Of a stretch of DNA of 64,000 nucleotides, positions 53,899-63,019 are shown piece by piece (position 1 is the first letter of the stretch; every line of letters starts with the position of its first letter). Below the pieces are notes generated by a model. It made no database searches and was not told the DNA's origin. It saw only the letters and a list, made by a program, of their open reading frames with translations. The position numbers and the translations under genes are program-made. Source of the stretch: Pseudomonas sp. UBA2684 (GTDB taxonomy: Bacteria; Pseudomonadota; Gammaproteobacteria; Pseudomonadales; Pseudomonadaceae); the NCBI GenBank assembly GCA_002354655.1, contig DELY01000059.1:73277-137276 (forward strand), written 5' to 3'.

Positions 53899-55047
53899 TT
53901 ATTGCGCGACGCCGGGCTGGCTGTTTGCGGCGTTGGCCGGGTCGGCGGCGATGGCGACATGGGCGCCGTTATCCAGCTTGAGCTGGCCGGCGGTGACCAC
54001 CTGCTCGCCAGCCGCCAGGCCCTTGTGGATCACCACCTGGCCTTCGCGGCGCTCGCCGGTTTCGACGAAGCGTCGCTCGACCATCAACTCGGCCTGGCCT
54101 TTGGCGTCTTTGACCACCTGGCCGTCGTCGCCTTGCTTCTCGCCGACCACGTACACCGAGTTGCCGTAGAGGGTGTAGGTGATCGCGGTTTCCGGCACCA
54201 CCACCACGGTCTGCTCGCCTGGCAGCAACACTTCCAGGTTGGCGAACATGCCCGGCAGCAACTTGTGGTCCGGGTTATCCAGCATCGCGCGCACCTGCAC
54301 GTTGCGCGTGGTGTCTTCGACCTTGGGGTTGATCGCGGCGATGGCGCCTTCGAACACTTCGCCGGGATACGCCGCGACGCTGAAGCGCACGCGTTCGCCG
54401 ATGGCCAGTTTGGGCACGGCTTGCTCCGGCAGGAAGAAGTCGACGAACAGCCTGGACAGGTCCTGCAAGGTCGCGATGGTGGTGCCGGAGGACAGGTAGT
54501 CGCCGACATCGACCTGGCGGATGCCGATGGTGCCGGCGAACGGTGCGAGGATGCGCTTTTTCCCCAGCAGGGCTTTGAGTTGGGCGACGCTGGCGTTGGC
54601 CTTTTGCAGTTCGGCGGACAGGCGGTCGAACTCGCTCTTGGAAATGTTCGAACGGCTGACCAGGCTGCGGCCCCGCTCGAACTCGACGCGCGCCAGGCCC
54701 AGTTCGGCCTCGGCGGTGGCCAGGCTGGCCTGTTCGACGGCGCTGTCCATCTGGATCAGCGGCTGCTTGAGGCTGATTTTCTCGCCGGAGAGAAACAGTA
54801 CGTCGCTTACGGTGCCGCCGACTTCCACGGTCAGGTCGACACCCTGAAAGGCCTTCAGCGTGCCGATGGCCGGCAGGCGGCTCTGCCATGGGCGCTCGAT
54901 AGCCTGCGCCGCGGCCACGCTGATGGCGGGCTGCGGTACCGAGAACTGCTGCACCTGTTGATAAATCGACAAGCCTTTGTAGGCGGCGAGGGCGAGCACC
55001 ACGAGGGCGACGACGCCCAGCATGATGAGCATGCGGCGGAGCAACAT
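53899..55047 (-). CDS. mexV: RND efflux membrane-fusion protein, MexV-like
   Basis: Periplasmic adaptor of 382 residues. ATG 55047 is chosen because AAGGA lies 8 bases upstream; a TTG 18 bases earlier is in frame. The N-terminal membrane segment (about 5-22) is not a lipobox. Biotinyl-lipoyl halves: TVEVGGTVSDVLFLSGEKIS and ILAPFAGTIGIRQVDVGDYL; an alpha-hairpin (about 105-150) and beta-barrel and proximal domains follow. It links the MexW-like pump to an outer-membrane channel. No regulator gene is adjacent. Confidence 0.86.
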   Translation of the reverse strand: MLLRRMLIMLGVVALVVLALAAYKGLSIYQQVQQFSVPQPAISVAAAQAIERPWQSRLPAIGTLKAFQGVDLTVEVGGTVSDVLFLSGEKISLKQPLIQMDSAVEQASLATAEAELGLARVEFERGRSLVSRSNISKSEFDRLSAELQKANASVAQLKALLGKKRILAPFAGTIGIRQVDVGDYLSSGTTIATLQDLSRLFVDFFLPEQAVPKLAIGERVRFSVAAYPGEVFEGAIAAINPKVEDTTRNVQVRAMLDNPDHKLLPGMFANLEVLLPGEQTVVVVPETAITYTLYGNSVYVVGEKQGDDGQVVKDAKGQAELMVERRFVETGERREGQVVIHKGLAAGEQVVTAGQLKLDNGAHVAIAADPANAANSQPGVAQ

Positions 55048-55241
55048 ATTCCGGTTCCTTGGCAAGGCAAATGGGGCCTGGGAATAGGCAAGACGGGCAC
55101 ATTAGTACCCCTGTGGAGGCAAGTCAAAGAGGCGGATTTGCAAAAGATTGCGAGGGCGGATTTACGCAACGAAGTGTCCGATAAATCACCGAAATTGCCC
55201 GTAGATGCTGGCAATTTGCCCGCTTTATCGGTGCCACTTAC

Positions 55242-55270
55242 CGGCTCGGCTCGGCTCGGCTCGGCTCGGC
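55242..55270. repeat. pentanucleotide microsatellite (CGGCT)n
   Basis: CGGCT is repeated 5.8 times without error between the chemoreceptor stop (55317, minus) and the mexV start (55047, minus). The tract is about 195 bases upstream of the mexV ATG. It is not in a coding frame. Such short tandem tracts can change copy number by slippage. Confidence 0.92.
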
Positions 55271-55316
55271 GAAGCGCTGACGCCGCTGCTTGGGTGGCGC
55301 AGCGGCGTCATGGCAA

Positions 55317-56939
55317 TCAGGCGCTGAGGCGTTGGGTGACCTCGCTGAGCTGGCCGGACAAGGCATGCAGGTTTTGGCTGGCGGCTTCGGTGCGTTGCAC
55401 GTTTTCCTGGTTGGTGGTGGCGATGGCGGTGATCTCGGTGAGGTTGCGCGAAATGTCCTCGGCCACCGAGGTCTGCTCTTCGGCGGCGGTGGCGATCTGC
55501 CGGTTCATGTCGCGGATCGCTTCGATGGCGGTAGTGATGCGTTGCAGCATGGCGCCGGCAGCGGTGACCTGTTCGACGCCTTCTTCGCTGCGGCTCTGCC
55601 CGCTCTCGATGGCGCGCACGGCATTCACTGCGCCGGTTTGCACGGTGTCGATGATCTGGTGGATTTCCGCGGTGGATTCGGCGGTGCGCTGGGCCAGGGT
55701 GCGCACCTCGTCGGCGACCACCGCGAAACCGCGCCCGGCGTCGCCGGCACGCGCGGCCTCGATGGCGGCATTCAGCGCCAGCAGGTTGGTCTGTTCGGCG
55801 ATGCCGCGAATCACTTCGAGGACCTTGCCGATGCGCCCGCTGTCGCTTTCCAGGCGGCGGATGACGGCGGCGGTGTTGGCGATCTCGCCGCGCATGCCGG
55901 TGATGGTGTGGATGGTCGATTGCATGACCTGCTCGCCCTGTTGCGCCGAGCGGTCCGCGTCGTCTGCCGCGTGCGCGGCTTCGGCCGCATGGCGCGCGAC
56001 TTCCTGGGCAGTGGCGGACATTTCGTGCATGGCCGTGGCGACCTGATCGGTACGCTGGAATTGCTCGCGGGTGCCTTGGGCCATCAGCGTGGCGATGGCG
56101 TTGAGTTCGCCGCTGGCGTTGTCCAGGTCGGCGGTGCTGCGTTGCAGGCGGCTGAAGGTGTCGGCGAGGAAGTCACGCAGGGTGTTGGCGGCCACGGCCA
56201 GACGGCCGAGTTCGTCGCGGCGGCTGGTGTCGACGCGCTGGCCGAAGTTGCCGCGGCTGAGTTGGGCGATGTGCTCGATCAACTCGCGGATCGGGTTGAT
56301 CAGGCTGCGGTTGACCAGCCACAGGCTGAACAAGCCGATCAGCAGGCTGGACACCAGCATCACCGCCAAGCCGAGCTGGACCGTCTGGCTGGCGGCAGCG
56401 CTGATGGCCACGGACTGCTCCTGGCCACGCTGGCTGAGTTGCTTGACCAGGGTGGTCATCTGTTCGCTGGCGGCGCGGTCGATGCCTTTGACCGCGGCAT
56501 CGCCGGCAGTCGGCTCGGCACCTGCGGCGAGAAAGGCGTCACGGCCCTTGCGGTAAGCGCTGCCCATGGTCTGGTGTTCACGGCGCAGGCGTTCGACCTG
56601 GGTTTTCAGGTCGGCGTCTTGTTGCTGCTCGGCAAGCTGCGCGAGTAGGGCCTGCACCTTGCTCTCCTGGGCCTGGAACTGCGCCCAGTATTTCTCCAGG
56701 TCGGCGGGGTTCTTGCCGCGCAACAGGACGTTTTTCCACTCCTGTACCTGCACCTTGAATTCGAGGTTGGCGCTGTCCACCAGGCGCGAGGCCTGTAGCG
56801 TGCCGTCGACCAGGCCACGGTAAGACTGGATGCCATTGGAGAGAAAGCTGAAGCACGCCAGGGCGATCAGCAGGATCAGCAGCAGGCTGCCGCCGAGCAG
56901 GGTGAGAATTTGTGCGCGCAGGGAACGCTGCAAGGACAT
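55317..56939 (-). CDS. methyl-accepting chemotaxis protein
   Basis: Chemoreceptor of 540 residues from ATG 56939. The first membrane helix (about 13-34), a four-helix-bundle type periplasmic domain (about 35-190), a second helix (about 191-212) and HAMP (about 213-265) are followed by the cytoplasmic signalling coiled coil. Its tip is the canonical [20 protein letters not shown] and [18 protein letters not shown]. No C-terminal CheR-binding pentapeptide is visible (it ends SEVTQRLSA). The ligand is unknown. It is followed by the mexVW operon, but a 269-base gap makes co-transcription doubtful. Confidence 0.93.
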   Translation of the reverse strand: MSLQRSLRAQILTLLGGSLLLILLIALACFSFLSNGIQSYRGLVDGTLQASRLVDSANLEFKVQVQEWKNVLLRGKNPADLEKYWAQFQAQESKVQALLAQLAEQQQDADLKTQVERLRREHQTMGSAYRKGRDAFLAAGAEPTAGDAAVKGIDRAASEQMTTLVKQLSQRGQEQSVAISAAASQTVQLGLAVMLVSSLLIGLFSLWLVNRSLINPIRELIEHIAQLSRGNFGQRVDTSRRDELGRLAVAANTLRDFLADTFSRLQRSTADLDNASGELNAIATLMAQGTREQFQRTDQVATAMHEMSATAQEVARHAAEAAHAADDADRSAQQGEQVMQSTIHTITGMRGEIANTAAVIRRLESDSGRIGKVLEVIRGIAEQTNLLALNAAIEAARAGDAGRGFAVVADEVRTLAQRTAESTAEIHQIIDTVQTGAVNAVRAIESGQSRSEEGVEQVTAAGAMLQRITTAIEAIRDMNRQIATAAEEQTSVAEDISRNLTEITAIATTNQENVQRTEAASQNLHALSGQLSEVTQRLSA

Positions 56940-57056
56940 GGTCGACGCCTCGAAAGAACGGGTGGAAGGGTTGCCGAGCCGTCCAGGGTAATGCGCTGAG
57001 ATGACGTCCATGTGGCGCTGTGGCGCGACGGCTGGCAGAAGTATAGGTCGGTCTGG

Positions 57057-57080
57057 CGCCGCCGCTCTTGAGCGGCGGCG
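57057..57080 (-). terminator. GC-rich hairpin after the DUF1513 gene
   Basis: A perfect 10-base stem CGCCGCCGCT / AGCGGCGGCG with a CTTG loop begins 14 bases after the DUF1513 stop on the minus strand. No T-tract follows in that direction. It probably protects the 3' end or works with Rho rather than as a classical terminator. Confidence 0.6.
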
Positions 57081-57093
57081 TGTGTTGGCGCGT

Positions 57094-58224
57094 CTACGCC
57101 AGGCGCAGGTGGTTGTCCCACAGCCCGGCGGGCAGTTGCAGCGGGCGGGTGGCGATCTGCGCGCTGCGACAGTCATACAGACGGCAGCGCCCCTGGCCCG
57201 AGCTGACCACGAAGCCCTCGGCGACCGCGCCGACACCGGCGCAGTCGGGCAGCGGCGCGTCGAGACGCAGCGCGGCGCTGTCCAGATCCCAGATGAATAC
57301 CCGGTTACCGCGTGGCGCGGTCAACGCCAGCAGGCGCAGTTCGCTATGGATCGCCACGCTGGCGGTGTATTGATTCATCGCCAGGCGCTGCGCTTCGCCC
57401 AGTGGGAACGCCTGGAACGCCTGCCCCGGTCGTTTGATCGCCAGCAGCGGCGCGGCATCGCTGGCTTCGCCCATGTACTGCTGGCCGCTGACCACGGTGC
57501 CATCGCTGGCGACCGCCAGGTGGCGCACGCTGTTCATCCGTTCGGGCAACTGCTCCTTGCTGTGCAGCGTGCCGTCGCGGCCGAGCAGCACCAGGCTGGC
57601 CTCCATGGCGTCGAGGTTCATTTCCACGCGGCTGTCGGCTTCGGTACGGATGCCGCCATTGGCGATTACCAGGGTGTCGCCGTCGGGCATCCACAGCAAC
57701 TGGTGCGGGCCGACGCCATGGCTGGACAGCTCACCGTTGCGCTGCAGGCGCCGGTTTTCCGGGCGCTGACCGGCGAGACGGTAGACGCCGATCACCCCGC
57801 GACCGGGGTCGCTGGTGTCGTTCTCGGTGGCGTACAGCCACTCGCCATTGCGGTGGAACACCGCATGGCCGTAGAAATGCCGGTGCGCTGGTGTGTGCAG
57901 GGTGTGCAGCAGACGGCCGTCGCGGGTGTCGATCAGGTAGCTCTGGGTGCTCGGCCGGCGACCGACGAACAGCGCCAGCGGCAGGCTCGGGTGCGGCACC
58001 ACGTCATGACAACGCTCGTTGACCGCGGTGGCGAACACCTGGCTGCCATCCAGGCGGTAGCCCACGGCGTAATGCCGACCGGCGGCATCGTTGCGCGCCG
58101 ACAGCAGCAGCGGTTGTGCGTCGTTGTGCATCAACGTCCAGCCGCCAAGAGTGCCGGCGGCCGCTGCCGTGGCGGCCAGCGCCGCGCCGGTGAGGCCGAG
58201 GAAGGCCCTGCGGTTGATCTGCAT
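57094..58224 (-). CDS. DUF1513 periplasmic protein, Tat-exported
   Basis: Protein of 376 residues. The N-terminus [20 protein letters not shown] has the twin-arginine motif RRxFLG, so Tat export and probably a bound cofactor or fast folding are expected. The mature part has WD40-like propeller repeats ([56 protein letters not shown]). It is the last of a leftward set with DUF1111 and imelysin genes, 3 bases after the imelysin-like stop, an association conserved in proteobacteria as I recall. Function is unknown; a role in periplasmic metal handling is an inference. Confidence 0.88.
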   Translation of the reverse strand: MQINRRAFLGLTGAALAATAAAAGTLGGWTLMHNDAQPLLLSARNDAAGRHYAVGYRLDGSQVFATAVNERCHDVVPHPSLPLALFVGRRPSTQSYLIDTRDGRLLHTLHTPAHRHFYGHAVFHRNGEWLYATENDTSDPGRGVIGVYRLAGQRPENRRLQRNGELSSHGVGPHQLLWMPDGDTLVIANGGIRTEADSRVEMNLDAMEASLVLLGRDGTLHSKEQLPERMNSVRHLAVASDGTVVSGQQYMGEASDAAPLLAIKRPGQAFQAFPLGEAQRLAMNQYTASVAIHSELRLLALTAPRGNRVFIWDLDSAALRLDAPLPDCAGVGAVAEGFVVSSGQGRCRLYDCRSAQIATRPLQLPAGLWDNHLRLA

Positions 58225-58227
58225 GGT

Positions 58228-59289
58228 TCAGTCGCCGTCGTGGGCGTTGAAGCCCAGTTGAATGCCCAGGGTTTTCGCCAGTTCGGCTTCATGCAGACGA
58301 TGCAAGGCGTTGAGGCTGTCGTACAGCGCGTTCAGCTCTTCGCGGCCGGCGGCATCGCCGAGCAGTTCGCCCAGCGGACGCTCCAGTGCGGCCAGGCGCT
58401 GACGGGTGTCGCTGTAGGCGGCGTCGAGGCGTTGCTTGAGGTCGGTTTGGTCGCTGCCGAGCAGGGCCTGCACGCCATCCTGTTCGGCGCCATGCCAGAT
58501 GCGCTCGGCGCTGGCCAGGCTGGCGGCGAGGTTGGCCAGGCTGGCCTTGCTGCGCCAGGCTTCGGCCTGGTACGGCTGCGGTTGACCTTTGCTCTGGCGG
58601 CCGAGCGGGGTGCCGAGTTTTTTCTTCAGGCCGTCGATGGCGCTGACCTGGGTGCGCAGCAGCTCGGCCACCGCTTCGGCGGGTTCGGCGTAACGCGCAT
58701 TGGGGAAGCTCTGCAGCTGTGCGGCCATGCCGTCCTTGGCCTGCCACTGGGTCAATACGTCGGCGGCGAGGACTTGCTGGTGCTGGCCGATGGCGCTGAG
58801 CAGCGGGCAGTAGCGGGCTTTTTGCGTGGCGTCGTTAAGGTCGATGGCCGGGTCGAACAGCAGGTATTCGTAGGCGGTCAGGCCTTGCACCACCACGCTG
58901 GATTTATCCAGGTCGGCGGGGGTCAACGCCGGTTTGCTCTTGATCAGCGCCTCCACCTGGCGCGCCACCAGGTTCTTCTTGTCCGGCCAGAACTGCACTT
59001 GCCAGGCGCGGTTGCCTTCGGCCAGCGGGCCGAGCAGCAAGGGCTGCAAGCCCGCCCAGGCACTTTGCGCCGCGAGGAACGCCTGGCGCGCCTCGCTCAG
59101 ATCCTGGGTGCCGGCACAGAAGGCCTGGCCGCTGCCGGCCAGTTGCCGGTCGGCCTCGGCCCAGGTGCTGTAAGCCGGCAGCAACACGCCATCGGCCAAC
59201 GCGGCGCTGACCTGCTGCTGCGGGTCGGTCGGGGTGCAGGCGCTGAGCGCCAGGCCCAGCAGGGCGAGGGTGAACGACGAGCGGATCAT
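58228..59289 (-). CDS. imelysin-family lipoprotein with degenerate motif
   Basis: Protein of 353 residues with a lipoprotein signal (SSFTLALLGLALSACTP; Cys lipidated). The imelysin/M75 fold is seen in EARQAFLAAQSAWAGLQPLL and VVQGLTAYEYLLFDPA. In the family the motif G-x-H-x-x-E binds metal; here it reads G-L-T-A-Y-E, so His is lost while Gly and Glu remain. Metal binding may be weak or different. It lies 10 bases after the DUF1111 gene and just before DUF1513. A strong AAGGAG precedes the start. Confidence 0.88.
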   Translation of the reverse strand: MIRSSFTLALLGLALSACTPTDPQQQVSAALADGVLLPAYSTWAEADRQLAGSGQAFCAGTQDLSEARQAFLAAQSAWAGLQPLLLGPLAEGNRAWQVQFWPDKKNLVARQVEALIKSKPALTPADLDKSSVVVQGLTAYEYLLFDPAIDLNDATQKARYCPLLSAIGQHQQVLAADVLTQWQAKDGMAAQLQSFPNARYAEPAEAVAELLRTQVSAIDGLKKKLGTPLGRQSKGQPQPYQAEAWRSKASLANLAASLASAERIWHGAEQDGVQALLGSDQTDLKQRLDAAYSDTRQRLAALERPLGELLGDAAGREELNALYDSLNALHRLHEAELAKTLGIQLGFNAHDGD

Positions 59290-59299
59290 GGGTGGCTCC

Positions 59300-60724
59300 T
59301 TACAGCGAGTTCAAAAAGGCCAACAGCGCGGCGCGCTCGTCGGCGGTGAAGGTCAGCACCTGTTGTTTTGCCTGCTCGGCTTCGCCGCCGTGCCAGACGA
59401 TGGCTTCCAGCAGGTTGCGCGCGCGGCCGTCATGCAGGAACTGGGTATGCCCGTTGACCGTCTCGGTCAGGCCGATGCCCCACAGCGCCGGCGTGCGCCA
59501 TTCGCGGCCATTGGCGAGGAACTCGGCGCGGTTGTCCGCCAGCCCTGGGCCCATGTCGTGCAGCAACAGGTCGGTATAGGGGCGAATCGTCTGGTTGGCC
59601 AGCTCCGGTTCGGCGGCGTCGCTGGCGGTGGTGAATTGCGGGGTGTGGCAGCCCTGGCAGCCGGCTTGATGGAACAGGCTCTTGCCGGCCAGCACCTGAG
59701 CGTCGTCGACCTGGCGCCGCGCCGGCACCGCCAGGTTGCGGCTGTAGAACAGCACGCTGGCGAGAATCGTGTCGCTGACTTCCGGCTCGCCGCCATGCGG
59801 CGCGGCCCGGCAGTCGCTTTGCGCCAGCGTGCACTGGTCGTGCGGCAGCAGGCGGCTGGTCAAGCCCATGTCGTTGGCGAAGGCGTGGGCGTTCTGCTGG
59901 TTGAGCGTCGGTTGCCCGGCTTTCCAGCCGAAGCGACCGAGTGCGGTCTGTTGCCGGGCATCGTCCCAGACCCGGTTGGCGCGCCCGGAAATACCATCGC
60001 CATCGGCATCTTGCGGGTCGGCATTGGCCAGGATTGCCGCCTCGGGAATCGCTTCGAGCAGGCCCAGGCCAATCATCGGCGGCGCGATACGCGCGGAGAA
60101 TTGCGTGTGCGGGTGCAGCGCGCCGTAGCCGAGCTGACTGATCTGCAAGCTCGGGTGGCGCAGCTCGACCGTGCTGCCATCGGCAAACGCCACGGTTTGC
60201 GTGGTGTAGCTGACCCGCACCTTGCCCTCGGGGGCGACGCCGGGGTTGGCCATGTCTTGCAGCTGCGCGCCATAGCTGGGCTCGGGGACGACGCCCAGGC
60301 GCTTGAGCACCTCGGCGTGTTCGGCGCCGGCGGGCAGCGACAGACGTACCAGCATCGAGGCGGCACTGACCGCGTCCGGCCCAGGCGGGTGGCCGCGACC
60401 ATCCTTGATGTGGCAGTTCTGGCAGGCGTTGGTGTTGAACAGGGGGCCGAGGCCGTCGCGGGCGGTGGTGGTCGCGGGGGCGATCACCCAGGGGTTGCGG
60501 AAAAAGCTGTTGCCGACGCTGAAATCCAGGCGCCGGCTCGGCGCGAGGTTGGCCGAGGGCAGGGAGAAGGCGTTGTGGTCGCGCTTGAACACCGTGGTGC
60601 TGCCGGCGGAAAGCGCCTCGCCAGGTTCGGCGGCGGTGAAGCGCGGCGCCTGGTCACAGGCGACCAGGCCGAGCATCAGGCACACGGCCGGCAACGGCCG
60701 TAGACGACGGAACAGCACAAGCAT
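59300..60724 (-). CDS. di-haem DUF1111 lipoprotein (thiol-oxidoreductase-like)
   Basis: Protein of 474 residues from ATG 60724. A lipobox (LPAVCLMLGLVACD) suggests membrane anchoring after Sec export. Two c-type haem sites: C-Q-N-C-H near 100 (NTNACQNCHIKDGRGHPPGP) and C-Q-G-C-H near 357 (QAGCQGCHTPQF). The family is related to di-haem cytochrome c peroxidases and is often called a thiol oxidoreductase without proof. The conserved Gly-rich/His stretch LLLHDMGPGLADN is present. It is first in a three-gene unit after the icmP terminator. It could exchange electrons with metal held by the imelysins (inference). Confidence 0.9.
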   Translation of the reverse strand: MLVLFRRLRPLPAVCLMLGLVACDQAPRFTAAEPGEALSAGSTTVFKRDHNAFSLPSANLAPSRRLDFSVGNSFFRNPWVIAPATTTARDGLGPLFNTNACQNCHIKDGRGHPPGPDAVSAASMLVRLSLPAGAEHAEVLKRLGVVPEPSYGAQLQDMANPGVAPEGKVRVSYTTQTVAFADGSTVELRHPSLQISQLGYGALHPHTQFSARIAPPMIGLGLLEAIPEAAILANADPQDADGDGISGRANRVWDDARQQTALGRFGWKAGQPTLNQQNAHAFANDMGLTSRLLPHDQCTLAQSDCRAAPHGGEPEVSDTILASVLFYSRNLAVPARRQVDDAQVLAGKSLFHQAGCQGCHTPQFTTASDAAEPELANQTIRPYTDLLLHDMGPGLADNRAEFLANGREWRTPALWGIGLTETVNGHTQFLHDGRARNLLEAIVWHGGEAEQAKQQVLTFTADERAALLAFLNSL

Positions 60725-60841
60725 CGACAAAGATCCGCAAGAGACATCAGGGCGGCAATCTTAGCAGGCTAACTTAATTTAAATAAGACGGATTTGCGTT
60801 AGCGGGCTGTTGAAAAACTGCTGTAGTCACATGGCAGGCAG

Positions 60842-60879
60842 AAAAAAGCCGATGCGATCTTGCGATCGCATCGGCTTTT
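60842..60879 (-). terminator. intrinsic terminator after the imelysin gene icmP
   Basis: A perfect 16-base stem AAAAGCCGATGCGATC / GATCGCATCGGCTTTT with a TTGC loop; read on the minus strand it is followed by TTTTTT. It lies just 3' of the icmP stop and separates icmP from the DUF1111 gene. Confidence 0.93.
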
Positions 60880-60892
60880 GCCCAGCGTTTCC

Positions 60893-62227
60893 TTAGAACT
60901 GGTGGTCAGCGGTATCCGGATTCAGATCGCTGATGCCCAGCTTACCGGCCGCCTGCTCGATCGCACCGGTCTGCTTGACCAGCGCGGCGATGGCGTCACG
61001 CACGATCTGCTGGCCTTCGGCGTTGTCGGCGGCGATCAGCTGATCGAAGTGCTTGCCATTGTTAGCGCTGGCGACCAGAGCCTGCAGCTTGCCTTCAGTG
61101 GCTTCGAGGTCGGCTTTCAGGGTGTTGTCCGCTGCGGCGTCGGCCTTGGCGACCAGGGAGGACAGGCTCGGGCCGGTCAGGGTGGTGCCGTCGACTTTCT
61201 GGTACTCGCCCAGGTAAACGTTACGAATACCTTTGCCGTTGTAGAAGTGCGAGTTGTGGGTGTTGTCGCTGAAGCAGTCGTGCTCGTCTTCGGTGGAGTT
61301 GGCTTCCAGCGCGACCTTCATGCGCTCGCCGGCCAGTTCGCCGAGGGACAGGCTGCCCATGCCGAAGAGCATCTTGCGCAGGCCGTTTTCGGCCGACTCG
61401 GCTTCAAGCGTAGCGCGGTAGTTGTCGGCATTGCCGGCCTGCCACTGCACAACCATGGCATCGAGGTCGCTGACCAGCAGGTCGGTAGCCGCCTTGATGA
61501 ACGCGCGACGGCGCTCGTTGTTGCCACCGGTAGCGCCTTCACCGACCACGAAGTCGCTGGCCGGACGCTCGCCGGCACCTGGGCCGCTGCCGTTGAGGTC
61601 CTGGCCCCAGAGCAGGAATTCGATGGCATGGTAGCCGGTGGCGACGTTGGCTTCGGAGCCGCCCAGTTCATTCAGGCTGGCCAGCAGTTCCGGGGTGATG
61701 GTGGTGACATCGAGCTGGTCTTCGCCGACCTGCAGCGCGGTGTTGGCGATGATATTGGCGCTGGCGCCTGGGTTGCCCAGCGCGTGCTGGTAGTCGCTGG
61801 CGACGTAGTCGATCAGGCCTTCGTCCAGCGGCCAGGCGTTCAGTTGGCCTTCCCAGTCGTCGACCACGGCGTTGCCGAAACGGAATACTTCCGTCTGCAT
61901 GTACGGCACGCGTGCGGCCAGCCAGGCTTCGCGGGCGGCTTTCAGGGTGTCGTCATTCGGGGTGGTGAGCAGGGCGTCGATGGCGCTTTGCAGGGCTTTG
62001 CCGGTGCTGGCGGCATCGCTGAACACGGCCAGGGCCAGGTCGGCGTAATGCGCGACTACCGCTTTGGCGGCGGCTTCGTCGATCTGCTTGGACGCTGCGA
62101 CTGGTGCGCTGGCGCTGGTGGCGGCAGGCGCCGCGGCTTGGCTGGCAGGCGCCTTGTCTTCGCCGCAACCGGCGAGGGAAATAGCAATGGCCAGCAGGCT
62201 GGCTGAAGCCAGGGGCATACGAATCAT
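60893..62227 (-). CDS. icmP: imelysin-family lipoprotein (IcmP/IrpA-like)
   Basis: Protein of 444 residues. A lipoprotein signal (LLAIAISLAGCGEDK) and an Ala/Pro/Ser linker precede the M75 imelysin domain. The metal motif G-x-H-x-x-E is intact (ATGYHAIEFLLWGQDLNGSG). Other family segments: REAWLAARVPYMQTEVFRFG and HDCFSDNTHNSHFYNGKGI. The P. aeruginosa homologue was described as an insulin-cleaving metalloproteinase; related proteins are iron-regulated (IrpA) or part of EfeUOB (EfeO). An iron role is therefore possible. It is divergent from lemA. A Fur-like dyad lies 63 bases upstream of the start. Confidence 0.9.
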   Translation of the reverse strand: MIRMPLASASLLAIAISLAGCGEDKAPASQAAAPAATSASAPVAASKQIDEAAAKAVVAHYADLALAVFSDAASTGKALQSAIDALLTTPNDDTLKAAREAWLAARVPYMQTEVFRFGNAVVDDWEGQLNAWPLDEGLIDYVASDYQHALGNPGASANIIANTALQVGEDQLDVTTITPELLASLNELGGSEANVATGYHAIEFLLWGQDLNGSGPGAGERPASDFVVGEGATGGNNERRRAFIKAATDLLVSDLDAMVVQWQAGNADNYRATLEAESAENGLRKMLFGMGSLSLGELAGERMKVALEANSTEDEHDCFSDNTHNSHFYNGKGIRNVYLGEYQKVDGTTLTGPSLSSLVAKADAAADNTLKADLEATEGKLQALVASANNGKHFDQLIAADNAEGQQIVRDAIAALVKQTGAIEQAAGKLGISDLNPDTADHQF

Positions 62228-62289
62228 GACGAAGTCCTTTGCGTGGGAAGTGAGAGACGTACGCGGCTGCGCACGAAAAACTGCAACAT

Positions 62290-62308
62290 AATGCGAAAGA
62301 TTTGCATT
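62290..62308 (-). promoter_or_regulatory. possible Fur-type operator upstream of icmP
   Basis: AATGCGAAAGATTTGCATT is a 19-base imperfect dyad with arms AATGC-GAA and TTT-GCATT. Size and AT-rich arms recall Fur boxes, but agreement with the GATAATGATAATCATTATC consensus is only partial. It lies between divergent icmP and lemA. Confidence 0.3.
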
Positions 62309-62443
62309 TTGCGCAAAGGGTCGTTGTACCTAAATCGCATAAATCTCGTGCGCGGGGTCTCCGTGCCGCGCAGGCGATGCCGCTAGAATGCCAGCACACA
62401 TCTGCCTGCCGCCGTTATGGTCCGTCGTTATGGAGAAAACCGC

Positions 62444-63016
62444 ATGAGCCTCACCAGCGTCGCCGTTCTCGTGATTCTGATTCTGCTCGCCGCCTACGCG
62501 GTGAGCCTCTACAACGGCCTGGTGCGCTTGAAGCACGGGGTGAGCAAGGCCTGGGCGAATATCGATGTGCTGCTCAAGCAGCGCCACGAGGAGCTGCCCA
62601 AGCTGGTGGAAACCTGCAAACAGTACATGCAGCACGAGCGCACCACGCTGGAGCGGGTGATCGCGGCGCGCCAGGCGGTGTCCAGCGCCCGCGAGAAGGG
62701 CGACATCGGCGCCCTTGGGCAGGCGGAAAGCGGCCTGCGCGCGGGCCTTAGCCAGCTGTTCGCGTTGGCCGAGAACTACCCGGAGCTGAAGGCCAACGAC
62801 AGTTTCCAGCACTTGCAACAGCGCATCAGTGGTCTGGAGCACGGTATCGCCGACCGCCGCGAGCTGTATAACGAGGCGGTCAACCTGAACAACGTGCGCA
62901 TCGAGCAGTTTCCCGATGTGCTGATCGCCCGCGCGTTCGGCTTCCAGGCGGCCGAGTTGCTGGAGTTCAGCGAGGCGGAAAAGGCCGACGTCGACCTCAA
63001 CGCGCTGTTCAGCTGA
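62444..63016 (+). CDS. LemA family membrane protein
   Basis: Protein of 190 residues from ATG 62444, behind GGAG. One N-terminal membrane helix (about 3-22, TSVAVLVILILLAAYAVSLY) precedes a cytoplasmic or periplasmic helical bundle with the LemA signature: NIDVLLKQRHEELPKLVETC, ENYPELKANDSFQHLQQRIS and YNEAVNLNNVRIEQFPDVLI. Function is unknown in bacteria. The next gene, a GIDE-domain protein, starts 3 bases after its stop; LemA and GIDE genes often pair. Confidence 0.92.
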   Translation: MSLTSVAVLVILILLAAYAVSLYNGLVRLKHGVSKAWANIDVLLKQRHEELPKLVETCKQYMQHERTTLERVIAARQAVSSAREKGDIGALGQAESGLRAGLSQLFALAENYPELKANDSFQHLQQRISGLEHGIADRRELYNEAVNLNNVRIEQFPDVLIARAFGFQAAELLEFSEAEKADVDLNALFS

Positions 63017-63019
63017 GCC

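Noticed and set aside
55242-55270. Repeat tract as a CRISPR or binding-site array
   Set aside because: Unit is only 5 bases with no spacers; it is a simple microsatellite.
53614-56046. 810-codon open frame on the plus strand
   Set aside because: Antisense across mexW, mexV and the chemoreceptor gene, crossing three clear genes and an intergenic microsatellite.
57001-59349. 782-codon open frame on the plus strand
   Set aside because: Antisense of the DUF1513 and imelysin-like genes, which have clear signal peptides and family motifs.
60765-60795. AT-rich dyad CTTAATTTAAATAAG as an operator upstream of DUF1111
   Set aside because: Two mismatched pairs in an AT-rich tract; no known regulator consensus matches well enough.
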